Shown here in pieces: positions 1 through 8,050 of a DNA stretch of 10,547 nucleotides (its first letter is position 1; each line of letters opens with the position of its first letter). Made by a program: the position numbers and the translations under genes. This stretch comes from T1Sed10-7 sp046540855. GTDB lineage: Bacteria; Actinomycetota; Nitriliruptoria; Nitriliruptorales; Nitriliruptoraceae. The stretch spans positions 1-10,547 of the forward strand of contig JBKHEJ010000093.1 of NCBI GenBank assembly GCA_046540855.1, written 5' to 3'. The notes under the pieces are model-generated. The model searched no databases. It saw only the letters and a program-made list of their open reading frames with translations, and was not told the DNA's origin.

Positions 1-2
1 CG

Positions 3-57
3 GCGGCTGGCGAGCGCAGCCGCTCGACCCGATGGCGGCGGCTGCTACCGCAGCCGC
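3..57 (-). terminator. Tandem GC-rich hairpins at the thiolase 3' end
   Basis: Two related inverted repeats follow each other. The first (38-57) has perfect 8-base arms, GCGGCTGC and GCAGCCGC, around a 4-base loop, and it contains the thiolase stop codon. The second (3-23) has 7-base arms GCGGCTG and CAGCCGC around a 7-base loop. The 14-base word CGCAGCCGCTCGAC occurs at 15-28 and 49-62, so the pair looks like a duplication of about 34 bases. There is no T-tract, which is common for actinobacterial terminators. Termination of the hox-thiolase transcript is inferred, not shown. Confidence 0.45.
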
Positions 58-1247
58 TCGACGATCATCGCCATGCCCTGGCCGCCGCCGACGCACATCG
101 TCTCGAGCCCGATGGTCTGATCGCGCTCACGCAGGCCGTTCAAGAGGGTCGTGGTGATGCGCGCCCCGGTCATGCCGAAGGGGTGACCGAGCGCGATGGC
201 CCCGCCGAAGGGGTTGAGGTCGGCGTGGTCGACGCCGAGCGCCTCGGCCGAGGGCAGGACCTGCGCGGCGAAGGCCTCGTTCAGCTCGACGATGTCGACG
301 TCGGCGATGGTCATCCCGGCGCGCCGCAACGCCTGCTTCGACGCCTCCACGGGCCCGAGCCCCATGATCTCCGGATCGAGCGCGGTGACCCCGGTGGCCA
401 CGACGCGGGCGAGCGGCTCGATGCCGAGCTCGGCCGCCTTGGTGTCCGACATCACGATCAGCGCTGCCGCGCCATCGTTGAGCGGGCACGCGTTGCCGGC
501 GGTGACCCGGCCGTCGGGACGGAAGACCGGCTTGAGCTCGCGCATCTTGTCGCGGTCCGCTAGGCGTGGCGACTCGTCGGCCTCCATGACCGAGCCGTCC
601 GGCAGGGTGATCGGCGTGATCTCCCGGGCCCAGAACCCGGCCGCCCTCGCGTCGGCGTACCGGCGCTGGGACGCGAAGGCGTAGTCGTCCATCGCCTCGC
701 GCGAGACGTCCCGCAGCAGCGCCACGTTCTCCGCGGTCTGGCCCATGGGGATGTAGACGTCCGGGAGGTCCGAGGGCTCCCACGTCTCAGCGCCGCCCTG
801 CGCGCGCGCCTCGGTGCGGGCCTGCGCCTCGGCGAAGCGCGGGTTGTGCGTGTCCGGCAGGCCGTCCGAGCTGCCCTTGACGTAGCGGGAGACCATCTCC
901 ACCCCGGCGGAGACGAACACGTCCCCCTCCCCGGCCCGGATCGCGTGCATCGCCATCCGGGTGGTCTGCAGGCTGGAGGAGCAGTAGCGGGTGATGGTCG
1001 TCCCGGGTACCTCCCAGCCCAGCAGCGTGGTCACGACCCGGGCCATGTTGTAGCCCTGCTCGCCACCCGGCAGCCCGCAGCCGAGCAGCAGGTCGTCGAT
1101 CTGGGACGGGTCGAGCTCGGGCACCTGGGCCATCGCGGCCCGCACGATCTCGGCCGTCAGGTCGTCCGGCCGGACCTCGGTCATGGACCCCTTGTAGGCC
1201 CGTCCGATCGGGCTTCGGGCAGCAGCGACGATGACGGCCTCAGGCAT
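45..1247 (-). CDS. Acetyl-CoA C-acyltransferase (thiolase, FadA type)
   Basis: A thiolase of 400 residues, the usual family length, that cleaves 3-ketoacyl-CoA with CoA to give acetyl-CoA, or runs the reverse condensation, in the cytoplasm. The nucleophilic Cys89 lies in RYCSSSLQ, followed by NEAFA at 323-327, the GHP histidine His355, and Cys385 in the C-terminal CVGGGQG motif, so the active site is complete. The ATG at 1247 was chosen because GGAGAG lies just upstream and the protein then starts with the typical MPEAVIV. A GTG/ATG extension to 1319 would overlap hoxW and adds non-family sequence. The N-terminal half resembles, from memory, mycobacterial FadA3/FadA6-like thiolases used in beta-oxidation or sterol breakdown; the true substrate is unknown. 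It lies 52 bases downstream of hoxW on the same strand and may be co-transcribed, but no functional link to hydrogenase is evident. Confidence 0.93.
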   Translation of the reverse strand: MPEAVIVAAARSPIGRAYKGSMTEVRPDDLTAEIVRAAMAQVPELDPSQIDDLLLGCGLPGGEQGYNMARVVTTLLGWEVPGTTITRYCSSSLQTTRMAMHAIRAGEGDVFVSAGVEMVSRYVKGSSDGLPDTHNPRFAEAQARTEARAQGGAETWEPSDLPDVYIPMGQTAENVALLRDVSREAMDDYAFASQRRYADARAAGFWAREITPITLPDGSVMEADESPRLADRDKMRELKPVFRPDGRVTAGNACPLNDGAAALIVMSDTKAAELGIEPLARVVATGVTALDPEIMGLGPVEASKQALRRAGMTIADVDIVELNEAFAAQVLPSAEALGVDHADLNPFGGAIALGHPFGMTGARITTTLLNGLRERDQTIGLETMCVGGGQGMAMIVERLR

Positions 1248-1299
1248 GGTGTGCTCTCCAGGCGGTGGTTGTGCGGACCTCGGGCTCCCGGCGCGCAGG

Positions 1300-1767
1300 C
1301 TAGCCGTGCTGCCCGGCACGCCCCCCTATCAGGGCGAGCACCTCGGCGACCGCCGCGTCCACCAGCCGGGCGCCCTCGCTCGACACCTCGGTGCCGACCT
1401 CCAGGTCGCGCACCGGCACCGACAGCGACACCGCACGGTGCGGCCGCCAGCCGAGCTTCGCACCGAAGGACAGCAGCCCGGCCGGGCCGAGATGGTGGGT
1501 CATGAGCGCGCCGGAGGTGTCGATCTCCAGCTCCCGGACGGTGAGCGCGGTGACGTCCACGGCGGCATCGACGATGATGACGAGGTCGCGGTCCGCCGCC
1601 AGCGGCGCGACCTCCGGGGTGAGCTGGTGCAGGCTGAGCACCTCCACCTGCTCCAGCGCCATCGCCTCGACGCGATCGGCGACCTTACGGCCCACCGCAT
1701 CGTCGGTCCGCAGCAGCGAGCCGACCCCGATGACGAGCACCGGGGCCGGCGAGGGGGAGGTGGGCAC
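1300..1767 (-). CDS. hoxW: Hydrogenase maturation protease HoxW
   Basis: An endopeptidase of the HyaD/HybD/HoxW family, which removes the C-terminal peptide of the NiFe large subunit after nickel insertion. In the 155-residue product the family motif is GVGSLLRTDDAVG (14-26), whose second Asp is a nickel ligand. Asp67 in VIIVDAA and His91/92 in THHLGP supply the other expected ligands. The family usually has Asn where Ser16 stands. The GTG at 1767 is one base after the hoxH TGA, with AGGAGG about 15 bases upstream inside hoxH, so translation is probably coupled to hoxH. A GTG at 1800 would add 11 Cys/Arg-rich residues and is less likely. Its position directly behind hoxH supports HoxH as its substrate, with predicted cleavage after His454 of HoxH. 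Confidence 0.9.
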   Translation of the reverse strand: MPTSPSPAPVLVIGVGSLLRTDDAVGRKVADRVEAMALEQVEVLSLHQLTPEVAPLAADRDLVIIVDAAVDVTALTVRELEIDTSGALMTHHLGPAGLLSFGAKLGWRPHRAVSLSVPVRDLEVGTEVSSEGARLVDAAVAEVLALIGGRAGQHG

Positions 1768-1768
1768 C

Positions 1769-3208
1769 TCAGTCGCGCCGCACCTCCTGCAGCAGCTCAC
1801 CGTCGGGGGCGAGCAGCTGGACCTTCATCGGCATCTGCCCGATCGCGTGCGTCGAGCAGGACAGGCACGGGTCGAAGGCCCGCACCCCTGCCTCGATGCG
1901 GTTGAGCATCCCGTCGGTCAGCTCCGGTCCGTCGACGAACTCCCGCGCGATCGACAGGATCGTCGCGTTCATCGCGAGGTCGTTCTGGCCCGTGGCGATG
2001 ATCAGGTTCATGCCCGTGATCAGCCCGTGGTCATCGACCTCGTAGTCGTGCAGCAGCAGCCCCCGCGGGGCCTCGGAGGCGCCCACACCACGGTTGCTGT
2101 TGACGCCGGCCTGGGCGCGCACCCGGGTGTCGAACAGGACCGGGTCGTCCATCAGCGCCGCGATGCGCTCCGTGCAGGCGATGACCTCGAGCACCCGGGC
2201 GTGGTGGTAGAGGAAGGACGAGGAGGCCACCCGGCCGTACCGCTCCCGGAAGTCCGCCAGGCCCTCATCGGCGATGGGGGTACCGAACCGCTCGGCGATG
2301 TTGATGCGGGCGAGCGGGCCGACGCGGTACATGCCCGGCCGGGGATCGTCGCCGTCAACGCGCTCGCGGTAGTAGGGCGCCTTGAGGTAGGAGTCGGACT
2401 TGCCTGACTCGCCGAGGTAGCGCCGGTAGTCCTCGGGGGCGAACTGGTTCACGATGACCGAGCCGTCGTGGTCGATCATGGTCAGGTTGCCCTCGACGTG
2501 CTCCCAGGACCCGTCGGGCTGGACGTGGCTGAGGAACAGCGAGGGGAAGTCCCCGAAGGAGGCGCGCTCACGGTCGAAGCGGTCCGAGATCGAGTGCAGC
2601 AGCTCGAGCGTCGCGGTGGCGCCGTGCAGGATCTCGTCCAGGTCAGCCACGATCGCCGCACGCTTCTCCTGGGTGAAGGGCTCGGTGACACCGCCGGGCA
2701 CCACCTGGTGGCCGTGGACCCGCCGCCCGGAGACCGCCGTGATGATCTCCTGGCCGAACTGGCGCATCCGGATACCACGGCGGGCGATCTCCGGCTCGGC
2801 CTGCATCAGGCCGAAGACGTTGCGCGTCGCCGGGTCGTGGTCCATCCCGAGCAGCAGGTCCGGAGCGGACAGGTGGAAGAAGCTGAGCGAGTGCGACTGG
2901 AGGATCTGGGCGAGGTTGAGCAGTTGGCGCTGCTTGCGAGCCGCCGGCGGCGGGACGACGCCGAGGATCATGTCCCCGGCCTTGGACGCCGCGAGCAGGT
3001 GGCTGACCGGGCAGATCCCGCAGGTGCGGGCGGTGATGCCCGGCATCTCGTGGATCGGACGGCCCTTGCAGAACTCCTCGAACCCTCGGAACTCGGTGAC
3101 GTGGAAGCGCGCGTCAGCGACCTCGCCGTCCCCATCGAGGCGCAGCGTGATCTTCGCGTGGCCCTCGATGCGGGTGACCGGATCGATGGTGTGGTGGATG
3201 TCGTGCAC
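1769..3208 (-). CDS. hoxH: Bidirectional [NiFe]-hydrogenase large subunit HoxH
   Basis: Catalytic subunit of the NAD(P)-linked [NiFe] hydrogenase, 479 residues, a usual length for HoxH. It begins with the conserved DPVTRIEGH stretch (9-17). The N-terminal nickel-site motif RTCGICPVSH holds Cys63 and Cys66, and the C-terminal motif DPCLSCSTH holds Cys448, Cys451 and His454, so all four NiFe-binding cysteines are present. After His454 come 25 residues beginning AIGQMP, the removable maturation peptide. From memory the sequence is closest in style to cyanobacterial HoxH (for example SHSLSFFHLS, PATRNVFG and FLNR-like segments). The GTG at 3208 has GAGG six bases upstream and gives the normal HoxH N-terminus. 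The frame stays open 53 codons further upstream to the hoxY stop, with no ATG, GTG or TTG in between. No signal peptide is present, so it acts in the cytoplasm. Confidence 0.96.
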   Translation of the reverse strand: MHDIHHTIDPVTRIEGHAKITLRLDGDGEVADARFHVTEFRGFEEFCKGRPIHEMPGITARTCGICPVSHLLAASKAGDMILGVVPPPAARKQRQLLNLAQILQSHSLSFFHLSAPDLLLGMDHDPATRNVFGLMQAEPEIARRGIRMRQFGQEIITAVSGRRVHGHQVVPGGVTEPFTQEKRAAIVADLDEILHGATATLELLHSISDRFDRERASFGDFPSLFLSHVQPDGSWEHVEGNLTMIDHDGSVIVNQFAPEDYRRYLGESGKSDSYLKAPYYRERVDGDDPRPGMYRVGPLARINIAERFGTPIADEGLADFRERYGRVASSSFLYHHARVLEVIACTERIAALMDDPVLFDTRVRAQAGVNSNRGVGASEAPRGLLLHDYEVDDHGLITGMNLIIATGQNDLAMNATILSIAREFVDGPELTDGMLNRIEAGVRAFDPCLSCSTHAIGQMPMKVQLLAPDGELLQEVRRD

Positions 3209-3367
3209 GGCTGCCTCGTGGTCGTCGGCGTCCTCGGGGACGGGCGGGTGCGGGTCAGGTCGTCGGGACGGGCGGGTGCGGGTGGCGTGGTCGCGGACCG
3301 GGAGGTCCTCGGGGTGGTCGGCGGCGGGGGGGACGTGCTCGCCCGCGTGGGAGCGGGGGCGGTGTGC
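3209..3367 (-). other. hoxY-hoxH spacer, open in the hoxH frame
   Basis: This 159-base spacer is the only sizeable gap inside the hox operon. It is exactly 53 codons long and lies in the same frame as both hoxY and hoxH. By hand count A or T falls at codon positions 1, 2 and 3 in 4, 22 and 5 codons respectively, a pattern expected of GC-rich coding DNA. There is no ATG, GTG or TTG in that frame. The encoded stretch would be rich in Pro, Asp, His and Arg and look disordered. It may be an untranslated spacer, a relic, or a linker reached by reading through the hoxY TGA. Confidence 0.5.
3236..3283 (+). repeat. 19-base direct repeats with G-quadruplex pattern
   Basis: The word GGGACGGGCGGGTGCGGGT occurs exactly at 3237-3255 and again at 3265-3283, a spacing of 28 bases. 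Each copy contains four runs of three or more G separated by loops of 1-3 bases, which meets the common G-quadruplex pattern. The G-rich strand is the template strand of hox; the transcript carries the C-rich complement. The 28-base spacing is not a multiple of three, so the copies do not encode the same peptide. Confidence 0.75.
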
Positions 3368-3949
3368 TCAGCCGAAGCGCAGGTCCTCCGGACCGCGCCA
3401 GGTCAGCTCCGGGATGCCCTCCCCGGCCGCGAGCGACTCCAGCAAGCGGGCCAGCAGGGTCCAGATCCGCTCGGCGGAGGGCGGGCAGCCGGGCAGGTAG
3501 ACGTCGATCGGGATGACCTCGTGCAACGGCTCGGACTGCGGCAGGAGCGCCGGCACGACCTCGGTGGGCATCTGCCCGTTGATGTCCGGATGGTCGACGT
3601 AGACCCTGCGCACCAGGTCGGTCGGGTCGCCCATGGGGTTGCGCAGCGAGGTGATGTTGCCGGTCACGGCGCAGTCCCCGAAGGAGATGACGTACCGGGA
3701 GTTGGCCCGCACCGCGCGCGCGAGCTCGAGGTTGTCCTCGTTGGTGACCGCCCCCTCGACCAGGGTCACGTCGACGTCCTCGGGGAACTCCTTGACGTCG
3801 GTCAGCGGGCCGTACACGAGGTCCGCGAGCTGGCTGAGCTCGATGAGCCGCTCGTCGAGGTCGAGGAAGGACATGTGGCAACCGGAGCACCCGCCCAGCC
3901 AGGCGGTCGCGACGCGGAACTTGCCGTTGCTGCGGGTCTCGATGCTCAC
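3368..3949 (-). CDS. hoxY: Bidirectional [NiFe]-hydrogenase small subunit HoxY
   Basis: Small electron-transfer subunit of 193 residues that pairs with HoxH and passes electrons between the NiFe site and the diaphorase. It has the four expected ligands of the proximal [4Fe-4S] cluster: Cys21 and Cys24 in GGCSGCHMSF, Cys93 in GDCAVTGN and Cys155 in LPGCPPS. It lacks a twin-arginine signal and the C-terminal medial/distal cluster domain of membrane-bound hydrogenases, as expected for a short cytoplasmic HoxY. The GTG at 3949 overlaps the hoxU stop as GTGA, with GGAAGG a few bases upstream, so translation is coupled. An upstream start at 3973 would add eight residues with no family support. Its TGA stop is in frame with hoxH, 54 codons upstream of the hoxH GTG. 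Confidence 0.95.
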   Translation of the reverse strand: MSIETRSNGKFRVATAWLGGCSGCHMSFLDLDERLIELSQLADLVYGPLTDVKEFPEDVDVTLVEGAVTNEDNLELARAVRANSRYVISFGDCAVTGNITSLRNPMGDPTDLVRRVYVDHPDINGQMPTEVVPALLPQSEPLHEVIPIDVYLPGCPPSAERIWTLLARLLESLAAGEGIPELTWRGPEDLRFG

Positions 3950-4701
3950 GCGTTGGCCTTCCGGTCGAGCCACTGGCCGTCCTCACGGGCCGCGGCGAGG
4001 AACGCCACGACGTCCGGGTCGTGCACCATCTCCGAGGTCGCACGGCCCTTGAAGGACAGCGCACCCGTCGGGCAGACCAGCACGCACTTACCGCACCAGG
4101 TGCAGTCCGGCACCTCGCCCCAGGGCTGGTCCATGCCGGCGACGATGCGGCCCTGGCTGCCCCGCATCGCCACGTCCCACACGTGGGCGCCCTCGATCTC
4201 GTCGCAGACGCGCACGCACCGGGTGCACAGCACGCACCGATCCCGGTCCAGGCTGTACTTCGGGTGCGAGGCGTCGATCCCCTGGCTCGGGTGCGCGAGG
4301 TCGTAGTGGATGTGGTCGACGTCGTGCTCGGTCGCGAGGTCCTGCAGCTCGCAGGAGCCGGAGGAGACGCAGAAGGCGCACACGTGGCTGCCCTCGGCGA
4401 ACAGCAGCTCGGTCATGCGCCGCCGGTGCTCGTGCAGGTCCCAGCTCTGGGTGGTGACCGACATCTCGGCGGTGGTCTCCAGGGCGCACGCCGGCGAGAG
4501 GCGGCGGTCGCCCTCCACCTCGACGACGCACAGGCGGCAGCCGCCGTGGATCGACAGGCCCTCGAGGTAGCACAGGCTCGGGATGCGGACCCCGACCCGG
4601 CGCGCGAGCTCCATGACGGTCTCGCCCTCGAAGGCCTTGTACTCCTCCCCGTCGAGGGTGACGGGCACGCTCGGTCGGGCGTTGGCTGGCCGCGAGCTCA
4701 T
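3946..4701 (-). CDS. hoxU: Hydrogenase diaphorase Fe-S subunit HoxU
   Basis: Iron-sulfur subunit of 251 residues, homologous to the N-terminal part of NuoG of complex I, linking the FMN subunit HoxF to HoxY. The N-terminal [2Fe-2S] domain has Cys44, Cys55, Cys58 and Cys72. A NuoG-like [4Fe-4S] site has His106, Cys108, Cys111 and Cys117 (HVCAFCVSSGSCELQ). Two ferredoxin-type [4Fe-4S] sites follow: Cys156, 159, 162 and 166, then Cys200, 203, 206 and 210 (CTWCGKCVLVCPTGAL). The set of ligands is complete. The ATG at 4701 overlaps the hoxF stop as ATGA, and the gene ends in a GTGA overlap with hoxY, so the three are translationally coupled. The product is cytoplasmic. Confidence 0.95.
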   Translation of the reverse strand: MSSRPANARPSVPVTLDGEEYKAFEGETVMELARRVGVRIPSLCYLEGLSIHGGCRLCVVEVEGDRRLSPACALETTAEMSVTTQSWDLHEHRRRMTELLFAEGSHVCAFCVSSGSCELQDLATEHDVDHIHYDLAHPSQGIDASHPKYSLDRDRCVLCTRCVRVCDEIEGAHVWDVAMRGSQGRIVAGMDQPWGEVPDCTWCGKCVLVCPTGALSFKGRATSEMVHDPDVVAFLAAAREDGQWLDRKANA

Positions 4702-6398
4702 CGCGCACCTCCGTCGCTGGTCGCGGCTGCGGCGCTCGGGACCGCACCCTCCGGTGGGCTGTGGCCGTTGCGGCCGAAGACCTCGTCCTCGACGAGCAGC
4801 TCGAGGTACTCGTCACGGAAGTGCTCCAGGGTGGAGAACACCGGGTTCGGCGCGCTCTGTCCCAGACCGCACAGGCTGGTCGCACGCACCGTGTTGCACA
4901 GGCTCTCGAGGTGCTGCAGGTCGCGCTTGCGCCCCACCCCCTCGCAGATGCGGTCGAGGAACTCGTGCATCTTGACCGTCCCGGCCCGGCAGGGGGTGCA
5001 CTTGCCGCAGCTCTCGTCGCGGCAGAACTCCATGTAGAAGCGGGCGACCTCGGGCATCGACACCGTCTCGTCCATGACGACCAGGCCGCCGGAGCCCATC
5101 ATCGACCCGAGCTTCTGCAGGTTCTCGTAGTCGACCGGGGTGTCGAGGAAGGCGGCCGGGATGCACCCGCCGGACGGACCGCCCGACTGCGCGGCCTTGA
5201 AGGACCGGCCACCGGGGATGCCGCCGCCCATCTCCTCCACGATCTCCCGCAGGCTGATGCCCATCGGGACCTCGATGAGCCCGGTGTTGTTGAGCGCACC
5301 CGTCAGGGCGAACACCTTCGTGCCCTTGCTCTCCTGGGTACCCAAGGACGCGAACCACTCCGCGCCACGCTCGAGGATCACCGGCACGTTGGCCAGCGTC
5401 TCGACGTTCTGGATCATGGTCGGCTGCCCCCACAGCCCCCGCTCCGTCGGGTAGGGCGGCCGCAGCGACGGCGTCCCGCGCTCGCCCTGGATGGAGGCCA
5501 TCAGGGCGGTCTCCTCACCGCAGACGAAGGCGCCGGCGCCGATCCGGACCGAGATGTCGAATCGGAACCCGCTCCCGAGCACGCTGCGCCCGATGAGCTT
5601 GGCCCGCTTGGCCTCGCGGATCGCGCGCTCGAGGCGCTCGATCGCGAGCGGGTACTCGGCGCGGACGTAGATGAAGCCCTGGTTGGCGCCGGTCGCGTAC
5701 CCCGCGAGCAGGAGACCCTCGAGCACGCGGTGCGGATCGGTCTCCATGATCGTGCGGTCCATGTAGGCGCCCGGGTCGCCCTCGTCGCCGTTGGCCACGA
5801 CGTACTTCTGCTCCGCGACCGACGAGGCGAGGTGATCCCACTTGCGGCCCGTCGGGTAGCCGGCACCGCCGCGACCCCGCAGCCCGCTGCGCTTGATGAC
5901 CTCGATGACCTCACCGGGGGTGAGGGTCTCCACGGCCATCTGCAGCGCCCGGTACCCACCGTGGGCGATGTAGTCCTCGATACGGTCCGGGTCGATGACC
6001 CCGGCGTTGGACAGCACGACCTTCACCTGCCGGGTGAAGAACGGCAGGTCGAGGCTGGCGGCTGGCGCCGCGGTCGGTGTGCCGTTCACGAGGTGCTCGG
6101 TGCCGATGGACCCGGCGATCTCGCCATCCACGTGCTCGTAGAGCACCGGCTCCGCCCCGCGGGCTTCGACCCGCACGAGGGGTCCACGGCTGCACAGCCC
6201 GAAGCACCCCGTGGGGACCACCTGCACGGTGGCATCCTGCTCCGCCTCGTGGACGGCGGCGTCCAGGCCCTGCTTGATGGCGCCGGCACCGGCGGAGTTG
6301 CACCCCGTCGAGGTGCACACGAACGCCCGCCGCGTGTAGCGGGCCTGGGCGTCACGTTCGGAGTTCGCGACGTCGTGCAGATCGATCGGACCCGCCAT
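4698..6398 (-). CDS. hoxF: Hydrogenase diaphorase subunit HoxF, FMN/NAD(P)H-binding
   Basis: The 566-residue subunit where NAD(P)+ or NAD(P)H reacts, homologous to NuoF with an additional N-terminal domain. Residues about 24-105 form a thioredoxin-like [2Fe-2S] domain with Cys28, Cys33, Cys65 and Cys69. The NuoF-like core has the glycine-rich FMN motif GRGGAGYPTGRKW (175-187) and the nucleotide-binding stretch GDEGDPGAYMDR (204-215). The [4Fe-4S] ligands are Cys464, Cys467 and Cys470 in ESCGKCTPCRAG and Cys510 in SLCGLG. The last 25 residues are a low-complexity Ala/Pro/Gly tail. The ATG at 6398 shares one base with the hoxE TGA (TGATG), and the gene ends in an ATGA overlap with hoxU. Whether NAD or NADP is preferred cannot be read from the sequence. 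Confidence 0.96.
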   Translation of the reverse strand: MAGPIDLHDVANSERDAQARYTRRAFVCTSTGCNSAGAGAIKQGLDAAVHEAEQDATVQVVPTGCFGLCSRGPLVRVEARGAEPVLYEHVDGEIAGSIGTEHLVNGTPTAAPAASLDLPFFTRQVKVVLSNAGVIDPDRIEDYIAHGGYRALQMAVETLTPGEVIEVIKRSGLRGRGGAGYPTGRKWDHLASSVAEQKYVVANGDEGDPGAYMDRTIMETDPHRVLEGLLLAGYATGANQGFIYVRAEYPLAIERLERAIREAKRAKLIGRSVLGSGFRFDISVRIGAGAFVCGEETALMASIQGERGTPSLRPPYPTERGLWGQPTMIQNVETLANVPVILERGAEWFASLGTQESKGTKVFALTGALNNTGLIEVPMGISLREIVEEMGGGIPGGRSFKAAQSGGPSGGCIPAAFLDTPVDYENLQKLGSMMGSGGLVVMDETVSMPEVARFYMEFCRDESCGKCTPCRAGTVKMHEFLDRICEGVGRKRDLQHLESLCNTVRATSLCGLGQSAPNPVFSTLEHFRDEYLELLVEDEVFGRNGHSPPEGAVPSAAAATSDGGAR

Positions 6399-6949
6399 CA
6401 GACCTCAACTCCTGCGTCGGCATCCTGTTCGTCGGTGACCGGCTGCGCCATGCGCTCCTCCACCTCCGCGAGCACCCCGTCGGCATCGAGGTGGCCGCGG
6501 ACCGCCCCGTCGATCACCACCACCGGAGCCAACCCACACGAGCCGAGGCACCGGGCGGTCTTCAGGGTGAAGCTGCGGTCCTCGGTCGTCTCCCCGACGG
6601 CGACCCCGAAGCGTTGCGCCAAGGCCTGCACGATGCTGTCAGCTCCCTTGACGAAGCACGCCGTGCCCGTGCAGATCGTGGCACCGTGGTCACCGGGTGG
6701 GTCGAAGGTGAACAGGTGGTAGAAGGTCGCCACACCGAACACCTGGCTCAGCGGCAGGCGCAGCTCGCGGCCCACGTACACCAGCACGTCCTCGGACAGG
6801 TACCCGAACACGCCCTGGGCCGTGTGCAGGATCTCGATCAGCTGGTCCTGGGAGTACCGGGCGCGCTTGAGCGCCTTGTCCAGCATCTCGAACCGTTCGT
6901 CACCGGACGGGTGTCCCGGCGATGCTTCCTTCTGCGCGGTCGCGACCAC
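6398..6949 (-). CDS. hoxE: Hydrogenase diaphorase [2Fe-2S] subunit HoxE
   Basis: NuoE-like thioredoxin-fold [2Fe-2S] protein, the fifth subunit of HoxEFUYH hydrogenases. It has the NuoE signature around VFGVATFYHLF, then cluster ligands C-x4-C (CTGTAC) and C-x3-C (CLGSC), at residues 93, 98, 134 and 138 of the 183-residue form. The C-terminal tail is acidic. The GTG at 6949 was chosen because GGAGG lies five bases upstream. An ATG at 6961, four codons earlier, has no clear ribosome-binding site but is not excluded. HoxE is typical of cyanobacterial-type enzymes and absent from the four-subunit HoxFUYH enzymes of Ralstonia and Rhodococcus. In cyanobacteria it is thought to connect the complex to an extra electron partner such as ferredoxin. 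It is the first gene of the operon. Confidence 0.93.
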   Translation of the reverse strand: MVATAQKEASPGHPSGDERFEMLDKALKRARYSQDQLIEILHTAQGVFGYLSEDVLVYVGRELRLPLSQVFGVATFYHLFTFDPPGDHGATICTGTACFVKGADSIVQALAQRFGVAVGETTEDRSFTLKTARCLGSCGLAPVVVIDGAVRGHLDADGVLAEVEERMAQPVTDEQDADAGVEV

Positions 6950-7007
6950 TCGGTCCTCCATGCCAGACGCCGGTCGCCATCCTGCTCGGGAGCGGTCCAG
7001 GGGGGCA

Positions 7008-7026
7008 GGGCAGGACGACCCTGCCC
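7008..7026 (-). terminator. GC-rich hairpin between the ABC gene and hoxE
   Basis: Perfect 7-base arms GGGCAGG (7008-7014) and CCTGCCC (7020-7026) enclose a 5-base loop. The hairpin lies 22 bases after the ABC ATPase stop and about 60-75 bases before the hoxE start. Its position suits a terminator of the arginine deiminase-ABC unit, but there is no T-tract, and it could equally be a structure in the hox leader. Confidence 0.4.
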
Positions 7027-7037
7027 GATGGGGTCCT

Positions 7038-7048
7038 TGTGAACGCTT

Positions 7049-7053
<5 letters not shown>
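7038..7053. promoter_or_regulatory. CRP/FNR-family-like operator upstream of hoxE
   Basis: The 16-base palindrome TGTGAACGCTTTCACG fits TGTGA-N6-TCACA at nine of ten consensus positions, the pattern recognised by CRP and, in actinobacteria, by GlxR/Cmr-type regulators. It overlaps the stop codon of the ABC gene and is about 90-105 bases upstream of the hoxE start, a suitable place for an operator of the hox promoter. I could not see a convincing -10 element beside it, so activation or repression cannot be assigned. Binding is inferred from the sequence match only. Confidence 0.45.

Positions 7054-8046
<993 letters not shown>

Positions 8047-8050
<4 letters not shown>

Noticed and set aside
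1248..1319. Longer thiolase start at 1319
   Set aside because: It overlaps hoxW and adds 24 residues unlike the family; the ATG at 1247 has a good ribosome-binding site.
3368..3370. hoxY TGA as a selenocysteine codon
   Set aside because: HoxY already has its four cluster cysteines and normal length at this stop; no selenocysteine is expected there and I saw no clear insertion hairpin.
2468..4306. 612-codon open frame on the plus strand across hoxH, hoxY and hoxU
   Set aside because: It mirrors the minus-strand codons of intact hox genes, lacks family motifs, and is the usual antisense shadow in GC-rich DNA. Its length reflects hoxY and hoxH sharing one frame.
4761..6722. 653-codon open frame on the plus strand opposite hoxF and hoxE
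   Set aside because: It is antisense to well-supported genes, with Val/Gly/Asp/His-rich shadow composition and no recognisable domain.
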